Part shown: piece after piece, positions 61,601 through 64,000 of the stretch
Layout of the letters: every line of letters begins with the position of its first letter
Position numbering within the stretch: the stretch's first letter is position 1
Assembly (NCBI GenBank): GCA_963678675.1
Contig: OY783192.1
Coordinates: forward strand, 34,751,250-34,815,249
Length of the DNA: 64,000 bases
Direction: 5' to 3'
Source of the DNA: Xiphydria camelus
Lineage: Eukaryota > Arthropoda > Insecta > Hymenoptera > Xiphydriidae
Notes under the pieces: model-generated
Database searches by the model: none
Seen by the model: the letters and a program-made list of their open reading frames with translations, nothing else
Told to the model about the DNA's origin: nothing
Made by a program: the position numbers and the translations under genes

Positions 61601-63419
61601 CGAGAAGGGATTGCCTTACGGGCATTTGCACACGGGGAACGTCCTCTTGACGCCGTCCGGCGCTAAGCTGCTGGACATAGAAAATGGGCTGTTGGGATTG
61701 CCGGCGTTCTACCGACCCTACGTCGTCCAGAGACGGAAGCTGCACGCTACGGTGAGTCGAGAGTCATTCTTGAAAGGAAGCTAGCGACGCGGATCAACGT
61801 TACAGCGCGTCCTCCACGTTAGAACGTCCGACGAGCATTTTCGATATTTCTAGACCCAGGTGGACGTCTATTCGTTCGGTCACGTCCTGTACGAGATGGC
61901 CTTCGGAAGGCCGCTACTGGAAGCCACGTGTTCCGACCTCCCCAACTGCGACTCGAGCATGAAGAACCTCCTGGACGTCATTCTCTCGCCCGAGGCGTTG
62001 AAGCAGGACCTGCCGACGGTCGCCCGGCTGTTGGAACACCCGTTCTTCGAGTCGACGAGGCGCACGGCTAATTCCGTCGGTAGCGTGGAGAAGCCGCACT
62101 TCAAGTTGAGCAGCCACCTGAAGGAGGCTTTGCTCGAGGCGACGAACAAGGCTGAACTGAGGCTGCGGGACGAGCAGAAGGTGGCGCGACATCAGAAGAG
62201 ACTCGTGAAGGTTCAAGAAATGATGAGCTCGGAGGAAGAGATGAAGAAACGCAAGCAGAAGTTGGTGAGTCGACGAAGGGGATCCCTGCTTGGCCGCCGT
62301 TCGCGTTATACTCACCGAGCCTCGTTCTCGTTCCAGAAAAAGGAACAGAAATTGGCTCAGGAGCAGCGATCCACCAGTCAGCTGGGCACGAACGGAACGA
62401 AGCAGATGAACGGAAAGAGTCCCGAGCGATCCGACAGTCCGACCAGCACCTCGACCGCCACCAGTGTCGGGACACTTACTCCTCCGTCTCACGGTGAGTC
62501 TCTATATTTCCGAGGTACTCCCTTGCTCACATGACTGAACATTCTCACGATTGCCATTTCTTTCGACAAGCTGGACACAAAAGTTGATGGTGTGTACTGC
62601 GCGCGTTCATTTCACGTAGGTCATTTCGTGCACTATCACTGTTAGCGAACGAATGTGCATGGAACTCCATTTCATTTTGTACAGCGTGGTGTATTTGTTT
62701 TTTTTTTTCGAAATATTTATCCGATACTTTTTCTCCATTGCTTGTTATGCGATTATGCATCGAAATGTCAAATCATGCGAGATCAAGGAATAGAGAGATG
62801 CGTGCACAAAAGATTTGTTTCTCTCTTACGAAGACATTGACAATTGGGACTCGTAAATTGGCATAGCTTGAAAAAACGTTCGATTCGTCGAGAGAGCTTG
62901 CAAATTGAGTTGAGATCGATTTGTCCCCTGCACGATCGAAATATCGGCTCCATGTGCGATGAAGAATAGTGGATGCGAAAAAAAGGGAATAAGTAGCTGA
63001 AAGGCATGCCATTGGCTAGTGGACGAAGAATGAGACTCCCCATATATTTCGATTCTCTTGATTTTTTTATTCCGAATGGATCTTATCGGGCCGATGCATG
63101 GAGAACAAATATAAATATCTCCAGCGATAGTTTCTTAATTATTTTATAATTTCCTGTTCTGTACCGTACAAAACGATGAGAATTTCGAGATGCAATCCAG
63201 CTATTTGTTGCGATTCAAGGTTCGACGGATTTACATAACGGCTCGCATGTTAACAAAAATGCGGGCCCCGCACAATTGCCATCGCCAATTCCACCTGCAT
63301 CGTCCACGAGTAACGCACCGAGCGCACCAGCACCGTCGGACGATCGCAGCGCCTTGCTCGGGAGCATCTGTGCGTTCGACAAAACGAATCTGCGTAAGGT
63401 CACGTCCGAGAATCGTTGA
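58689..63419 (+). CDS. Pxk: PXK, PX-domain serine/threonine kinase-like protein
   Basis: Endosomal PX-domain pseudokinase (MONaKA homologue). Eight exons join in phase: 58689-58790, 59955-60143, 60875-60971, 61070-61494, 61575-61751, 61854-62264, 62337-62493 and 63220-63419, giving 585 residues against 578 in human. Exons 1-3 code the PX domain (KVLLDDTEKL, EYVIRTQRG, SRRYNDFVQLN, LPLPPKKIIGNM, KFLDPDNYTAPLH). Exons 4-6 code the kinase-like domain (EIALQQVS, WVEFGPDK, FLHEKGLPYGHLHTGNVLL, LLDIENGLLGLPAFYR, VDVYSFGHVLYEMAFGRP). The catalytic loop reads HLHTGN and the DFG site reads DIEN, so catalytic Asp residues are missing, as in vertebrate PXK. A basic coiled segment (RDEQKVARHQKRL) and a Pro/Ser tail follow. 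The C-terminus RSALLGSICAF-KTNLRK is the conserved WH2-like motif. The start is chosen by homology of MAVFEKKYTNKVLLDD. Confidence 0.96.
58791..59954 (+). other. PXK intron 1
   Basis: An AT-rich GT-AG intron of 1.16 kb carrying the tRNA-like fragment at 59083-59147. No exon was seen. Confidence 0.65.
59083..59147 (-). repeat. tRNA-derived fragment (SINE-like) with A and B boxes
   Basis: On the minus strand TGGTTGATTGGTAGAG fits an RNA polymerase III A box and GGGTTCGATCCC, 35 nt later, fits a B box. There is no complementary acceptor stem (the 5' side is a run of A) and the T-arm stem is broken on its 3' side. It is therefore not a functional tRNA but a tRNA-derived repeat. Confidence 0.5.
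60144..60874 (+). other. PXK intron 2
   Basis: A GT-AG intron of 731 bp with a short G run near 60202. The minus-strand frame at 60787-60404 has no recognised domain. Confidence 0.65.
62494..63219 (+). other. PXK intron 7
   Basis: A GT-AG intron of 726 bp before the terminal exon. Nothing else was recognised. Confidence 0.7.
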
Positions 63420-64000
63420 CGGAGTTAGCTAATTATTTAACAGAGTATATACTTTTTTGGACCATTTGCTCGCCCCTTTTAATCGCCGATGCGACACCAG
63501 GTCAAAGCGCGATTATCTGAATATACGCGCCTACGTGTGAAAAAATTCGCGTAATATTTATTATTCTTCGGCGCGTATTTGTTTGCTGCGCGTACTCGCG
63601 AACAAAAAAAAAACTTCAGCGATTTCTCACATTTGATTGTGACACGACTTTGAAGCTATTATTCGTGGTTGAGCGGAAGCGAGGCTGCACCGACAAAGCG
63701 TTTCGAGTTGCGAATTCGGTGCATAATCGCTTCCGCCGGTGAGAGGCTCGCCGTGTCGCGATCATCTTACATTTTGAATGGACAGGATCGATTCAGAATA
63801 ATTACTTTTCGGGAAACACGATCTTTTATAGAAGCGGTCGCTCGCTGCGTGAGCGATCACGAACGATTGAATCTTTGATCGACATGTTTTTTATAAGATT
63901 TTTAAACGGAAGAGAAGCCGGTGCCAGATATGGATGGATAATCGGATAAAGATTTATCCTTTTTTTTGTTGTTGAATTTGAATATTTATTGTTACGTCTT
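63420..64000 (+). other. 3' flank of PXK
   Basis: Probably the PXK 3' UTR and beyond. I see no clear AATAAA hexamer close to the stop. The open frame at 63669-63878 has no recognised domain. Confidence 0.4.

Overview
The window is nuclear DNA of an insect, most likely a hymenopteran (ant or bee relative). The basis is multi-exon genes with GT-AG introns, clear insect-type versions of conserved animal proteins, CpG-rich non-coding DNA full of GA/CT, GCGC and poly-G tracts, and several TA-flanked miniature transposons. The taxonomic call is inference; no ribosomal or mitochondrial marker is present. I see no bacterial-style operon, CRISPR array or virus.

Six protein-coding genes can be rebuilt exon by exon with consistent reading-frame phases at every junction. 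Left to right: the 3' half of a Wnt ligand gene (201-2681, +; upstream exons lie outside the window); a UDP-glycosyltransferase-like membrane protein (6606-4790, -); nucleoporin Nup62 (7863-9564, +), tail to tail with the checkpoint clamp subunit HUS1 (10667-9696, -); the transcription factor Myb (probable first coding exon 21266-21360, then a 21 kb intron, then nine exons 42441-49215, +); the CHY/RING ubiquitin ligase RCHY1/Pirh2 (57354-52034, -); and, head to head with it, the PX-domain pseudokinase PXK (58689-63419, +). Three of the products, HUS1, Myb and RCHY1, belong to cell-cycle and DNA-damage biology, but I see no sign that the neighbourhood is functional rather than incidental.

The rest is non-coding. 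The 10.6 kb between HUS1 and Myb is GC-rich, repeat-laden DNA without a recognisable exon. The 21 kb first Myb intron carries a 4.8 kb DNA transposon with very similar terminal inverted repeats of about 0.68 kb (22223-27007), a diverged tandem repeat, and small palindromic elements. The first intron of RCHY1 holds a transposon nested inside another. The first intron of PXK holds a tRNA-derived fragment.

I did not find a clearly new multi-gene system. The observations most worth following are a 97-nt near-perfect hairpin in the probable Wnt 3' UTR that looks like a microRNA precursor, a UGT-like protein lacking the usual catalytic and sugar-nucleotide residues, the recent long-TIR transposon, an in-frame 120-bp intron plus an alternative 3' end in Myb, and a GC-AG intron in the Wnt gene. 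All coordinates were worked out by hand and splice sites were chosen by phase and homology, so individual junctions may be off by a few bases.
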